A stretch of DNA of 64,000 nt from Bradyrhizobium viridifuturi (GCF_001238275.1 NZ_LGTB01000016.1:1-64000), one strand, 5' to 3'. Shown: positions 44,726-57,483, numbered from the stretch's first letter. Numbers and translations are program-made. The notes: a model not told the origin generated them from the letters alone.

Positions 44726-44828
44726 GTCCTTGCTGCTCGCGTCGCATGCAGATCGCGTTGCGCGCCATGCTCTGCCGAGGCCTTGCCTTGCCTAACATGA
44801 TCGGAGGAATAATACTCCCTCCGCACAG

Positions 44829-46139
44829 GTGAACAAGGAACCGAGAGCGTTGCCGGACATTGCGAGCAAGGAAGAGTTCGATGTCACGCGCGCAGCCCTT
44901 GCCGCGACCATCGGCAACATGCTGGAGTTCTACGACTTCATCACCTACAGCTTCTTTGCGACCGAGATCGGTCACACCTTTTTTCCCGCGCAAAGCGAGT
45001 ATGGCAGCCTGATGCTGTCGCTCGCGACTTTCGGCGCCGGCTTCCTGACGCGCCCCATTGGCGGCGTCGTGCTCGGCATCTTCTCCGACCGCGTCGGCCG
45101 GCGGCCGGCGATGTTGCTGAGCTTCGCCCTGATGGGCGGTGCGATCCTGACCATCGCGCTGACGCCGTCCTATGCCGCCATCGGCGTCGTGGCTCCGATC
45201 ATCGTGATTCTGGCGCGGATGGTGCAAGGCTTCGCGCTCGGCGGCGAGGTCGGACCGACCACAGCCTATCTCATCGAGATCGCGGCACCGAGGAATCGCG
45301 GCCTAGTGGTGGCATGGCAGCCTGCGAGCCAGGAGATTGCGGCGACGGTCGGCGCGCTGGTCGGCGTCATCCTGAGCAGCACGATGGCGCCCGACATGCT
45401 GCAGGCCTATGGCTGGCGCGTCGCGTTCCTGCTCGGGGCGGTTTGCCTGCCGTTCGGCATCTGGATGCGCCGGACGTTGCCCGAAACGGTCTCGCATGGC
45501 GAACACGTCGACCGTCAGGTCGAAAGCTCGAGCCATGTCGCGCTGGCGCGCCGGCATCTTCGCGTGATCGTGCTGGCGGTGATGATCCTGGCCAGCGGCA
45601 CGATCTCGACCTATGTGACGCAATACATGACGACCTATGCCAAGAACACGCTGCATGTGCCTCCGTCGCTGGCGTTCACCGTATCGCTTGTCAGTAACGG
45701 GCTTCAGATCATCGGCGCGGTGCTGGGCGGCTGGCTCGCCGACCGGCTCGGACGCAAGCCGGTCATGGTCTGGCCGCAACTGGTCGTGCTGGTGCTGACC
45801 TATCCGGCGTTCCTGTGGATCGTCCGGGATCCCGGCGCGTGGTCGCTGCTGTTCGGCTTCGGCATCCTGTCGTTCATCGGATCGCTGCCGTTCACGGCAT
45901 TCTATGCCGCCTTCACCGAGGCGTTGCCGCAGAACATTCGCGGCGGCGTGTTCGCCACGATTTACGCGGTCGCGATCGCGACGTTCGGCGGCACCGCGCA
46001 GCTCGTGGTCACGTGGTTGCTGCACGTGACCGGCGATCCGTTGGCGCCGTCCTGGTATCTCTTGCTCGCGGCCGCGGTCGGCATCACGGCGATGAGCCTG
46101 ATGCCCGAGACCGCCCCGGTGAAGACCGGCGAGAAATAG
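44829..46139 (+). CDS. MFS transporter, metabolite:H+ symporter (MHS) type
   Basis: 436 residues, 12 predicted helices. ATIGNMLEFYDFITYSFFAT at the N-terminus and GGVVLGIFSDRVGRRPAMLL in the loop after helix two mark the MHS group that imports citrate, proline or shikimate-like acids. GEVGPTTAYLIEIAAPRNRG is also typical. The start is GTG 44829; a GGAGG lies 21 bases before it, rather far, so a later start is possible. Substrate unknown. Confidence 0.88.
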   Translation: MNKEPRALPDIASKEEFDVTRAALAATIGNMLEFYDFITYSFFATEIGHTFFPAQSEYGSLMLSLATFGAGFLTRPIGGVVLGIFSDRVGRRPAMLLSFALMGGAILTIALTPSYAAIGVVAPIIVILARMVQGFALGGEVGPTTAYLIEIAAPRNRGLVVAWQPASQEIAATVGALVGVILSSTMAPDMLQAYGWRVAFLLGAVCLPFGIWMRRTLPETVSHGEHVDRQVESSSHVALARRHLRVIVLAVMILASGTISTYVTQYMTTYAKNTLHVPPSLAFTVSLVSNGLQIIGAVLGGWLADRLGRKPVMVWPQLVVLVLTYPAFLWIVRDPGAWSLLFGFGILSFIGSLPFTAFYAAFTEALPQNIRGGVFATIYAVAIATFGGTAQLVVTWLLHVTGDPLAPSWYLLLAAAVGITAMSLMPETAPVKTGEK

Positions 46140-46211
46140 CGCGTTCTCGAGCGAAGTGGATGCCGTTGCGCGTGAAGAAAACGCGTCGGAACGGAGCGCC
46201 GCCGGCTGTGC

Positions 46212-46403
46212 TCAATCCATGTTGCGAAAGGCGTGGCCGTTGGCCTCGATCTCCTTCACGAGTTGCGCCGGCAGATTGGCTTGACCGAAGGTGCCGTCGA
46301 ACACCCAGTCCTTGGCATCGGCGAGGTCGGGAAGGCCGGCGCCCTTGCGAACATAGAGGCCAACCGACGCCTTCTTGGGGTTGATGTAGAGATCGTAGTC
46401 CAT
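46212..46403 (-). CDS. Small conserved hypothetical protein
   Basis: 63 residues: MDYDLYINPKKASVGLYVRK, then DLADAKDWVFDGTFGQANLP and a helical end. Codon use is normal and GGAGAGGAGG lies just upstream, so it is a real gene. Function unknown; I recall similar small proteins in Bradyrhizobium. Confidence 0.7.
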   Translation of the reverse strand: MDYDLYINPKKASVGLYVRKGAGLPDLADAKDWVFDGTFGQANLPAQLVKEIEANGHAFRNMD

Positions 46404-46483
46404 TGCGCGCCTCCTCTCCGTTGCAGTTCAACGCGAGCTCCGGCAACGGCCGAAGCTTCCCGGAAGAGTGAACGCCGGCAAGG

Positions 46484-47298
46484 CTAAGCGCGTTTCTTCG
46501 CCTCCGGCGCCAGCACGACCGACGCTTCGCTCGTCAGCATCAGGAACGTGATGGTCTCCTGGAAATACAGCTGGACCGAGGTCGCAGAGTGGCTGAGATA
46601 GCCGATCGACAGGTCCTGGCCGATCGAGAGCTGGAAATCGCCGCCGCGGGTGGTCAGCAGCACGCCGCCCTGGATGGCAGGCGCCCAGATGATCTTGCCG
46701 TCGATCAGGCGCTGGATGTGTTGCAGCACTGGATATCCATCGTCGGTCGCGCCGCCGATCGCGGTATAGGGCTCGGTGCCGAGCAGCAGCGTGTAGGGGC
46801 CGTTGACGCCGGCGAGCCGCAACTGGCTCACCGCCTGCGCGACCACGGCAGGGTAATTCTTGATGCTCGGCGGCAGCGTCAGCACCCGGTTGCTGGTGCC
46901 CTGGCGGATGCCCTGAATGCCGGCGGCGGCGTAGCCATCGAACACCGCGCGATCCTCGGCGAAGGCGATCTTCCGCGCGGCTTGCTTGAGCGGATCCCAG
47001 TCGGAATCATTCGCGCCGCGCTCGACATCGTCGATCGCCTGGCGCGACAGCTCGAACGGCACGCGCAGCTCGACCAGCGCGCGGACCTCGCGCTGCGTCG
47101 CCTCGACCCCGTCGCCGGGCGTCGCAATCTTCTTGAGATGGCCGGTGCCGACCGCGGAGAAATCCGTTCCCTTCGGACCGTCGACGTCGACGACACGGCG
47201 CGCGCCAGATGGCGCTTCAACGTGCGCGAGGCTTCCTCTTCGATCTGGGCCCATGCCGCGTCTGAGATGGGGGCCAGTCCCCGATGGAGATTATTCAT
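46484..47298 (-). pseudogene. Family 1 encapsulin shell protein, frame broken by a one-base deletion
   Basis: HK97-fold nanocompartment shell. It starts MNNLHRGLAPISDAAWAQIE, then EEASRTLKRHLA. The frame breaks near 47204 and continues ARRVVDVDGPKGTDFSAVGT through LLLGTEPYTAIGGATDDGYP to SIGYLSHSATSVQLYFQETI, all typical encapsulin. One added base restores about 271 residues. The start overlaps the DyP peroxidase stop by eight bases. The shell would enclose the peroxidase encoded upstream. Confidence 0.92.
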
Positions 47299-48346
47299 GT
47301 CCAGCGTCTCCTTTCAGTGAGCCGATGCCGAGCGAGCCGTCGGCCGGCGTTATTCTTGGTGCAGGCGCCTCGTCGGCTCCAGCGTCATCGAGGGACGGTT
47401 CAGCGGCCGCCGGCGCCTCGGCGGTGACATCCTCCAGGAAGGTCGCCGACGGGACAAAGAACAGCGTGCCGGTCACCGCGCGGCTGAAGTCGAGCAGGCG
47501 ATCGTAATTGCCCGGCGGCTTGCCGACGAACATGTTCTCCAGCATCTGCTCGATCCGGTGCGGGGATTTTGCATAGCCGATGAAATAGGTGCCGAACTCG
47601 CCCTTGCTGACGCTGCCGAACGGCATGTTGTCGCGGACGATATCGAGCTCTTCGCCGTTCTCGACGATCGTCGTCAGCGCGTTGTGCGCGTAGCTCGGCT
47701 TCACCGCATCGTCGAGCTCGATGTCGGACAGCTTGGTGCGGCCGATGATCTTCTCCTGCATCTCGACCGGCAGCTCGTTCCACTTCTTCATGTCGTGCAG
47801 GTATTTTTGTACGATCACATAGCTGCCGCCGGCGAAGGCCGCGTCCTCGTCACCGATGATGGTGGCCTCCAGCGCCGCCTGATCCTGCGGGTTCTCGGTG
47901 CCGTCGACAAAGCCGAGCAGGTCGCGCTCGTCGAAATACTTGAAGCCATGCACCTCGTCCGAGGTGGCAACGGCATCGCCGAGCCGTGACATGATCTGGG
48001 TCGCCAGCTCGAAGCACAGGTCCATCGGCACGGCACGGATGTGAAACAGCAGGTCGCCCGGTGTCGCAACCGCGTGGTGGACGCCGTTGATCTCGCGGAA
48101 TGGATGCAGGCCCTGCGGCTTCGGCGCGCCGAACAGCCGGTCCCAGGCGTCAGAGCCGATGCCCATGACGCAGGACAGCCGTCCCTCGAGATCGCGGAAG
48201 CCCACGGCGCGCACCAGCGCGGCAACATCGGCGCAGAGCGAGCGCACCACCGCATCGAATTCCGGATCGGGCTTGATAGTGACCGCAAGGAAGATGGCCG
48301 CGCGCGTCAGCTTCGCAGCGACGGGTTGCGGAACGGCTGATGGCAC
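47291..48346 (-). CDS. Dye-decolorizing peroxidase (DyP), encapsulin cargo
   Basis: 351 residues from GTG 48346 (GGAGA seven bases upstream). Heme-peroxidase motifs: LGFVDGTENPQ (the GxxDG distal Asp), KPSYAHNALTTIVENGEELD with the probable proximal His, and IVRDNMPFGSVSKGEFGTYF with the distal Arg. The C-terminal extension carries the encapsulin targeting peptide DGSLGIGSLKG, so it is loaded into the shell encoded next. It consumes peroxide inside the compartment. Confidence 0.94.
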   Translation of the reverse strand: MPSAVPQPVAAKLTRAAIFLAVTIKPDPEFDAVVRSLCADVAALVRAVGFRDLEGRLSCVMGIGSDAWDRLFGAPKPQGLHPFREINGVHHAVATPGDLLFHIRAVPMDLCFELATQIMSRLGDAVATSDEVHGFKYFDERDLLGFVDGTENPQDQAALEATIIGDEDAAFAGGSYVIVQKYLHDMKKWNELPVEMQEKIIGRTKLSDIELDDAVKPSYAHNALTTIVENGEELDIVRDNMPFGSVSKGEFGTYFIGYAKSPHRIEQMLENMFVGKPPGNYDRLLDFSRAVTGTLFFVPSATFLEDVTAEAPAAAEPSLDDAGADEAPAPRITPADGSLGIGSLKGDAGHE

Positions 48347-48464
48347 GCAGGTCTCCTTAACTAACGGCACTTCCACGACGACAAAAGGCAGGCCGGACGC
48401 CAGATCGGCGTCCAGACAGCCAGAGAGGAGCATGCCATCGGAGCCTTTACAAGAGCCCGGATTG

Positions 48465-48734
48465 CTAGGCCTCCGCGGACGGACCAACAGGCTTGCCGGA
48501 CTTCTCCTCCTCGAGGGTCACCGCGATGGCGGCGTTGGCCGACAGCCGAACCTTGGAGCCTTCGACGCCGGCGACGAAGCCGAGCTCGATATAGTGGTGA
48601 TGGCCCTTGTGGAAGCCGTCGCTCTCGCTCTTCTTGAGCTTGATACGGTTGCCTTCGACGTGATCGACAGTGCCGACATGCACGCCGTCGGCGCCGATGA
48701 CCTCCATGTTGTCCTTGATGTTCTGCTGCGTCAT
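48465..48734 (-). CDS. DUF2171 domain protein
   Basis: 89 residues from ATG 48734 (GGGAGAG upstream). Sequence NMEVIGADGVHVGTVDHVEG then RIKLKKSESDGFHKGHHHYI matches the PRC-barrel-like DUF2171 family, which often accompanies stress genes. Role unknown. Confidence 0.85.
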   Translation of the reverse strand: MTQQNIKDNMEVIGADGVHVGTVDHVEGNRIKLKKSESDGFHKGHHHYIELGFVAGVEGSKVRLSANAAIAVTLEEEKSGKPVGPSAEA

Positions 48735-48823
48735 GGCGCTCTCCCTTGTTGAGGTCAGCTTGCATATGATGCCGGCAGACGACGCGGCGATGACAGCGCG
48801 TCGTTGGCAGTCCGGGGCTTGCC

Positions 48824-51436
<2,613 letters not shown>

Positions 51437-52055
51437 GGTGGCACCTCAGGGCGGCAAAGGCTCGTCGAAATCAGGTATGCCATGCATTGCCGCCGGCGAC
51501 AGATGGCGGAACGCTGACATCCATCATGCGGCAGCCCAGTGCATTTGCACCGGCGGAAAACCGCGGGCCTGATGCTGCCGTGGCCCGCATCGTGTGGTCG
51601 TTTCAGGGGAGTGTCAATCGCGGAGCGCGGCCGTTGGCACTCATCCGGAGGTACTGCTACGGGATGTGCCGGCAAGATGCACGTGTATCGCGCCGATGGT
51701 GCCGATCGCGGTGCTCTGCGAGGCGGGCAATGCGGCAAGTCCGGAGCGCTGCAATCGCATGAAAGCCGAAATCATGTTCGCGATTTCGGTAGCGATCATC
51801 TCGCACCTCGTACAGTGCACGCGATGATGCAGACGTGCATCGCGCAATGTTCCATTGAATCATGGATGCTGCACCACTGTGCACTCTGAACCGCCGATGA
51901 ATGACGGCGCGAGCGCGTTTCCGGTTGCGTCGTTGCGTTTCAGGCTGGTGTAAGGTGAAGGCGCTAGCGATGAAGTGTGTCGGTGCATTGCCGATGCACG
52001 GAACTCTTGTTCCGGTTCTCACGTTCAACAGACGTGCTCATCGAAGAGGCTCCCA
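51437..52055. other. Intergenic region without a supported gene
   Basis: About 620 bases between divergent clpB and the repeat-rich secreted protein. Open frames are short and unlike proteins. It should hold the heat-shock-type promoter of clpB and the promoter of the next gene, which I could not place. Confidence 0.4.
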
Positions 52056-53441
52056 ATGACCACTCGTCTTCTATCGACCGTGTCGTGTGCAGCGATTGCA
52101 ACGGCGCTGTTCTATGTCTCCGCTGTGCCGGCAATCGCGCAGGATGCCGCATGTGCGCCGGTCTCTGCTGTCGACTCTCCGCCGCCGCCGTTGCCGACGT
52201 ACGATCAGCCGCCGGTGCCTGGGCCGGGCTACATGTGGTCGCCGGGCAATTGGTCGTGGGACGATGATCGCGGCGATTACTACTGGGTGCCGGGCACCTG
52301 GGTGCAGCCGCCGCGCGTCGGGCTGTTGTGGACTCCCGGCTACTGGGGCGCATTCGGTGGCGGCTTCATTTTCCATCAGGGCTATTGGGGCGATCGCGTC
52401 GGCTTCTACGGCGGCATCAATTACGGTTTCGGCTACGGCGGTTCAGGCTATGAAGGCGGCCGCTGGGATCACGGCAACTTCTTTTACAATCGCACCGTGA
52501 ACAATCTGCAGGGCGCGCAGATCAACAACGTCTACGAGAAGAACGTCACGATCAACCAGACCACCGTCAACAACGTCAGCTACAATGGCGGCACCGGCGG
52601 CATCGAGGCGCGGCCGACTGCTGCGGATCGCGCAGTCGCCAAGGAGCAGCATTTCGCGGCGACGCCGTTGCAGCGCAAGCAGGTCGAGACCGCAAGCCAG
52701 GATCCGAGCCTGTTCAAGCGCGCCAACAATGGCGTGCCGGCGGTCGGCGCAACCGCGCGTCCCGGCGAGTTGAAGGGACCGGGCGTGGTCCGCGCGCGTC
52801 CGGCCGGCGAGGCCGTGCCTGCCACCGCCGCAAAGCCGGCGGCCGGGGAGCCGGCGCGGCCAGGGACCCCAGCGGCACCCGCGCCTGCGACTGCGAATGC
52901 ACCGGCTGCCTCTCATGCGCTCCCGGTCCCGGGGAAGGAAGTTCCCGCGGCGCATCCGACCGCTCAGGAGAACAAGCCTGCGGTCGAGGAGAAGCACGCA
53001 GCTCCCACGCCTGAGACGAAGGTCGAGCCGCATCCTGCTGCACCGGCGGCTGCCGGCTCGCACGCGCTTCCGGTCCCCGAGAAGGGCGTTGCTGCGCATC
53101 CACCCGTCGAGGCGAACAAGCCCGCGGTCGAAGACAAGCGCGCAGCACCTGCCGCCGCGCCCAAGGTCGAACCGCGGCCTGCAACGGAAGCGGCGCGGCC
53201 TGCCGCACCGGAAGTACGGAAGGAAGAACCGCGGCCCGAGCCAGCCGCGAAGCCGGTCGCGCGGCCTGAGCAGGCAGCAAGGCCCGAGGCACGGCCGGAG
53301 CCGGCAGCACGTCCCGAAGCGCATCCGCAGCAGGCGGCCCGGCCGGAGCCGCACGTCCAGGCCCCGCCGCACGTTCAGGCGCCGCCGCATGCTGCGCCTG
53401 CCGGTCATCCCGCAGAGGAGAAGCGGCAGGAGCAACATTAG
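52056..53441 (+). CDS. Secreted Trp/Gly-rich protein with Pro/Ala-rich repeat tail
   Basis: 461 residues from ATG 52056. Signal peptide LFYVSAVPAIAQDAACAP. The next 100 residues have repeated PGYMWSPGNWSW, YYWVPGTWVQPP, LWTPGYWGAF and FHQGYWGD units, the YxWxPG.W pattern of the YXWGQ-type repeat. The tail is low-complexity, with two copies of a unit of about 48 residues starting SHALPVP (KEVPAAHPTAQENKPAVEEK and GVAAHPPVEANKPAVEDKRA variants), then many PEARPEPAAR steps. Likely a surface or periplasmic protein of unknown role. Confidence 0.75.
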   Translation: MTTRLLSTVSCAAIATALFYVSAVPAIAQDAACAPVSAVDSPPPPLPTYDQPPVPGPGYMWSPGNWSWDDDRGDYYWVPGTWVQPPRVGLLWTPGYWGAFGGGFIFHQGYWGDRVGFYGGINYGFGYGGSGYEGGRWDHGNFFYNRTVNNLQGAQINNVYEKNVTINQTTVNNVSYNGGTGGIEARPTAADRAVAKEQHFAATPLQRKQVETASQDPSLFKRANNGVPAVGATARPGELKGPGVVRARPAGEAVPATAAKPAAGEPARPGTPAAPAPATANAPAASHALPVPGKEVPAAHPTAQENKPAVEEKHAAPTPETKVEPHPAAPAAAGSHALPVPEKGVAAHPPVEANKPAVEDKRAAPAAAPKVEPRPATEAARPAAPEVRKEEPRPEPAAKPVARPEQAARPEARPEPAARPEAHPQQAARPEPHVQAPPHVQAPPHAAPAGHPAEEKRQEQH

Positions 53442-53529
53442 GATATGATCTCGCGCTCCGCCGGCCCGTACCGGCGGAGCGCGCACTCTTTTCTGCCCGC
53501 GCACAATCGCTCATCACTGGAGGTCGGTC

Positions 53530-53712
53530 ATGGCACAGAGTCACGGTGGCGACGGACAGCTCGACGACGGCAAGCCTCGCTTGAGCGAGGACGACATGCA
53601 GCGGGCCCTGCTCGGGCCGAGGGGGGTGCCGGGCAAGCCGGACACCGCCAAGATGACGCCGCAGCAGGAAAAGAACATGCCGAAATATCTGGACCCCGGA
53701 CATACCTCGTAG
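53530..53712 (+). CDS. Small hypothetical protein
   Basis: 60 residues: hydrophilic, DDGKPRLSEDDMQRALLGPR and KMTPQQEKNMPKYLDPGHTS. GGAGG lies eight bases upstream of ATG 53530. Normal codon use supports a real gene. Function unknown. Confidence 0.55.
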   Translation: MAQSHGGDGQLDDGKPRLSEDDMQRALLGPRGVPGKPDTAKMTPQQEKNMPKYLDPGHTS

Positions 53713-53834
53713 CGCCCGTGATCTGAGCCCATGTCGCGGCGCCTGTTCGCGGGCGGCGCGCCTGCGCACTTGCAAATCGCCGGCTTTTGCGCCCTCATGA
53801 TTGCAGGTGCACTCACGGTGTTGCGGAGCAGGTT

Positions 53835-54737
53835 GTGAGAAATCCGTACGAGGTCCTTGGCGTTGCCCCGACGGCGTCTGCGGCCGACATCCAGAAGGCC
53901 TATCGCAAGCTGGCCAAGAAGCTGCACCCGGATCTCAATCCGGGCGACAAGGCGGCCGAGGACAAGTTCAAGGAAGTCGCCGCCGCGAACGATCTGCTCG
54001 GCGATGCCGAGAAGCGCAAGCGCTTCGACGCCGGCGAGATCGACGCCAGCGGCGCCGAGCGGCCGCAGCATCGCTACTACCGGGATTTCGCCACCGCGGA
54101 TCAGGGACACCCTTACGCGGACAGCTCCGGCTATGCCGACTATATGGACCAGGACGACGCGTTCGCAGAATTGCTCCGGCGTACCGAGCAGGCGCGCGCC
54201 AACCGGCGCGGCCGCGACCTGCACTACAGCCTTGTGATCGATTTCGCGGAATCGATCACCGGGGCCAGCAAGCGGCTGACATTGCCCGACGGCGGCACGC
54301 TCGACGTGACGATCCCGGCGGGACTCATTGACGGACAGGTCATTCGTCTGCGAGGCAAGGGGATGCCCGGCAGCGGCAAGGGCGGTCCCGGCGACGCACT
54401 GATCGAGGTCGACGTTCGCCCCGATCCGCGCTTCACCCGTGATGGCGACGACATCGCGCTGGAATTGCCGATCTCGCTCTCGGAAGCCGTGCTCGGCGGC
54501 AAGGTCAATGTTCCGACGCCGACCGGCGCGGTTACCATGACGGTTCCGAAGGGCTCGAACACCGGCACGACGATGCGGTTGCGCGGCAAGGGTGCGCCCA
54601 AGGTCGGCGGCGGCCACGGCGATGAACTCGTCAAGCTCAAGGTGGTCCTGCCCAAAGGGCCCGATCCCGCGCTCGAGGCGTTCGTATCGAGCTGGGATCG
54701 CAAGGGCTTCAATCCGCGCGAGGATGGTGCGTCATGA
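53835..54737 (+). CDS. cbpA: CbpA-type DnaJ co-chaperone
   Basis: 300 residues from GTG 53835. J-domain NPYEVLGVAPTASAADIQKA then YRKLAKKLHPDLNPGDKAAE with the HPD motif at residues 31-33, a short linker, and the two C-terminal beta domains (SLVIDFAESITGASKRLTLP-like, LRLRGKGMPGSGKGGPGDAL). It lacks the Gly/Phe-rich stretch and zinc finger of DnaJ. It stimulates DnaK. Its stop overlaps the start of the cbpM-like gene (ATGA), the usual CbpA/CbpM layout. Confidence 0.9.
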   Translation: MRNPYEVLGVAPTASAADIQKAYRKLAKKLHPDLNPGDKAAEDKFKEVAAANDLLGDAEKRKRFDAGEIDASGAERPQHRYYRDFATADQGHPYADSSGYADYMDQDDAFAELLRRTEQARANRRGRDLHYSLVIDFAESITGASKRLTLPDGGTLDVTIPAGLIDGQVIRLRGKGMPGSGKGGPGDALIEVDVRPDPRFTRDGDDIALELPISLSEAVLGGKVNVPTPTGAVTMTVPKGSNTGTTMRLRGKGAPKVGGGHGDELVKLKVVLPKGPDPALEAFVSSWDRKGFNPREDGAS

Positions 54738-55008
54738 ACAAGCAGCAATTCCTCATCGATGCGGGTCTCGAGGTGCAGACCCTGGAGTTCTGGATCGAGC
54801 AGCAATGGCTGGTTCCGGAGCAGACGACTCACGACTCAGTTTCTCCGACACCGACGTGGCGCGCGCGCATCTGATCCGGGATTTGAAGGGCGACTTCGGC
54901 GTCAACGACGAGGGCATCGACGTCATCCTTCATCTGGTCGATCAGCTGCACGGCCTGCGCCGAGCATTCGAGCAATTGCACAAGGATATCGCGTCACCGC
55001 CGCGCTAG
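54734..55008 (+). pseudogene. cbpM: CbpM-like chaperone modulator, frame broken by a one-base deletion
   Basis: Starts MNKQQFLIDAGLEVQTLEFW, then IEQQWLVPEQ. The frame breaks near 54835; restoring one C (GACTCAG to GACCTCAG) gives DLSFSDTDVARAHLIRDLKG and a helical C-terminus to HKDIASPPR. Full length is about 91 residues. The MerR-like fold inhibits CbpA by binding its J-domain. Its TAG stop is part of the following repeat. Confidence 0.85.
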
Positions 55009-55055
55009 AGCATGATCCGGAAAAGTGCGAAGCGGTTTTCCGAAACGATCATGCT
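55009..55055. repeat. REP-like palindromic repeat (fourth copy)
   Basis: AGCATGATCCGGAAAAGTGC then GAAGCGGTTTTCCGAAACGA and TCATGCT matches the array at 5091-5248. It lies directly after a TAG stop, as at 5091. Confidence 0.9.
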
Positions 55056-55102
55056 CAAACAACAAGCTCGTCTGAGTCGAACGTCAGACCCGGGAGACGA
55101 TC

Positions 55103-55327
55103 ATGACGGACAAGCCGACGCCGCTGGCCCACGGCGAGATAGACGTTCTCATTCTGCAGGCGCTGGTGCGCAAGCTGATCGCAAAGGGCGTGCTGACGCC
55201 GGACGACGTCCGCTCGATGCTGTTCGAGGCTGCAAAGAATCTCGACCTCGTCGGCAGCGAGCTGACGACGGAAGCCGCCAACATCATCGTGCAGGAAGAT
55301 CTGGCGCCCGCGTTTCTCGGCGGATGA
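55103..55327 (+). CDS. Small hypothetical protein
   Basis: 74 residues, helical: HGEIDVLILQALVRKLIAKG then LTPDDVRSMLFEAAKNLDLV. GGGAGA precedes the ATG. It is probably a real conserved small protein. Function unknown. Confidence 0.6.
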   Translation: MTDKPTPLAHGEIDVLILQALVRKLIAKGVLTPDDVRSMLFEAAKNLDLVGSELTTEAANIIVQEDLAPAFLGG

Positions 55328-55332
55328 CTTCC

Positions 55333-55566
55333 TCAGGTCTGGCCGCTGCGGGTGGAGACCAGCCGGATCTGCGTGATCTGGTCGGCATTGCCGGCGAGAT
55401 AGGTCTGCGCATCGCGCACCAGCCGCTCCGCCGCGGCCGCGTCGTAGCTCGGATGGCGCGCATTCAGGTGCAAATCGGTCTCGATCTGCATCACACTGGT
55501 CGTTATGTCCTTGCCGATCTCGATCGAGAACGACACCAGCGAAACGTGCGGGCTCTTGAACGCCAT
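55333..55566 (-). CDS. Small hypothetical protein
   Basis: 77 residues from ATG 55566 (AGGAGA upstream): MAFKSPHVSLVSFSIEIGKD then DAAAAERLVRDAQTYLAGNA. It ends five bases from the convergent small gene. No family recognised. Confidence 0.5.
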   Translation of the reverse strand: MAFKSPHVSLVSFSIEIGKDITTSVMQIETDLHLNARHPSYDAAAAERLVRDAQTYLAGNADQITQIRLVSTRSGQT

Positions 55567-55636
55567 ATCCTGTCTCCTTCTATCGCGTGATCGCAGAGGC
55601 GCGGGAATACCGCGCCGGCCCGTGCGTGCCGTCACC

Positions 55637-57368
55637 TCAAGCTGCGGAATCTTCCCTGGCGGCCGGCGCATGTTGCGTGGCCACGGCTGCGTGTCGCCGA
55701 TCGAGCTCCTCGATCATGCCGCGGGCGATCTCGCGCTCGCCCATGATCACGATGTCGGCCCCGAGGCCCTTCAGATGATCGACCTCGGCATCGGAATGCG
55801 CGCGCGCGATGATCTGGATATCTGCATTGGCGGCGCGCGCCTGCTCGACGATCTGTCCGGCCTCGAACGCTTCGGGGATGGCGATCACAAGCGAACGCGC
55901 GCCCGACGGATTGGTCGCGCGCAACACGCTGGCGCGCGCGGCGTTGCCCATCAGGCTTCGATGCCGCGCTGCTTGAGCCTTGCCACCATGTCGTCGGACG
56001 CTCGACCGCGAGGAACGGCGCGTTGCGCTGATGCAGGGCATCGCCGACGATGCTGCCGACCCGGCCGTAGCCGACCAGGATGGTATGATCCTGCAAGTCC
56101 GTGACGGGGATCGGCTCGGCGGTTGCGGCCGTCGGCGAAGTGGCCTCCGGCTTCTCGATCCGCGCCGTCAGCCAGTCGACCACCGCGAACACCAGCGGGT
56201 TGAGCATGATCGAGAAGATTGCGCCGGCCAGGATCAGGTCGCGGCCCGCTTTCGGCAGCAGGTTGAGGGCGACGCCGAGCTCGGCGAGGATGAAGGAGAA
56301 TTCGCCGATCTGGGCAAGGCTCGCCGAGATCATCAGCGCGGTCGCCATCGGGTGGCGGAACAGCACGACGATCATGAGCGCGGCGAGCGACTTGCCGACC
56401 ACGATGACGAACAGTGTTGCGACGAACGGCCAGGGCTCGCGCACCACGCTGAGCGGATCGAACAGCATGCCGACGGAGACGAAGAACAGCACCGCGAAGG
56501 CGTCGCGCAGCGGCAGCGTTTCCTGGGCGGCGCGCTGGCTGAGCGGCGATTCCCGCAGCATCATCCCGGCGAAGAAGGCGCCGAGCGCCAGCGACACCCC
56601 GAACAGCTTGGTGGCGCCGAACGCGATGCAGAGCGCGATCGCGAGCACGGTCAGGCGGAACAGCTCGCGCGAGCCGGTGTGCGCGATATAATGCAGCACC
56701 CACGGGATCAGCCGGCGTCCGACCACCAGCATCAGCGCGATGAACAGGGCGATCTTGATCAGCGTCAGCACCAGCACGCCGGTCAACCCGAGGCCGAAGC
56801 GGGTGGCGAGCGGGTCGGAGACGAGCGCTGCGCCGTCGCCGCCCTGGAAGCTCGCGACCGCCGGGAACAGCACCAGCGCCAGCACCATGGCGAGGTCTTC
56901 GACGATCAGCCAGCCGACCGCGATCTTGCCGCGTTCGGTGTCCATCAGGCGACGCTCCTGCAGCGCGCGCAGCAAGACGACGGTACTTGCGACTGACAAT
57001 GCCAGTCCGAACACCAGGCCGGCGCCGACGGTCCAGCCCATCAGCAATGCCAGGCCGAGCCCCATCAGTGTCGCGACCGCGATCTGCGCGACCGCGCCGG
57101 GCACCGCGATCTTGCGCACCGACAACAGGTCGTTCAGCGAGAAATGCAGGCCGACGCCGAACATCAGCAGGATGATACCGAGCTCGGCGAGCTCGGTGGC
57201 CAGCGCCTGATCGGCGACGAAGCCGGGCGTGAACGGGCCGACGGCGACGCCCGCGAGCAGATAACCGACAAGCGGCGGAACCCGAAAGCGCTGGGCGATG
57301 GTTCCGAAGACGAAAGCAAGTCCGAGGCCCGCGACGACGGTCGCGATCAGAGGTGTGTCATGCGGCAT
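55637..57368 (-). pseudogene. KefB-type cation:proton antiporter with RCK domain, two one-base deletions
   Basis: Membrane part from ATG 57368 with about 12 helices (PPLVGYLLAGVAVGPFTPGF, ELAELGIILLMFGVGLHFSL), the CPA2 family pattern. The cytoplasmic RCK/TrkA-N domain starts DLQDHTILVGYGRVGSIVGD. The frame breaks near 56010 (GAGCGTCCG needs one base) and again near 55954 (GAAGCCTG needs one C); after both repairs the end reads VARLKQRGIEALMGNAARAS. Full length about 577 residues. It would export K+ or exchange cations under NAD-linked control. Confidence 0.88.
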
Positions 57369-57483
57369 TTCGCCTTGTCGCACAGCATCCTCAGCGGTGC
57401 ACCGCGACCATTTGAGGCGCGGCATTCCGCGCGCGAAACCGTGATCTATTGCTCATGGCGTGAGCATATGATCTCATGCCGGG

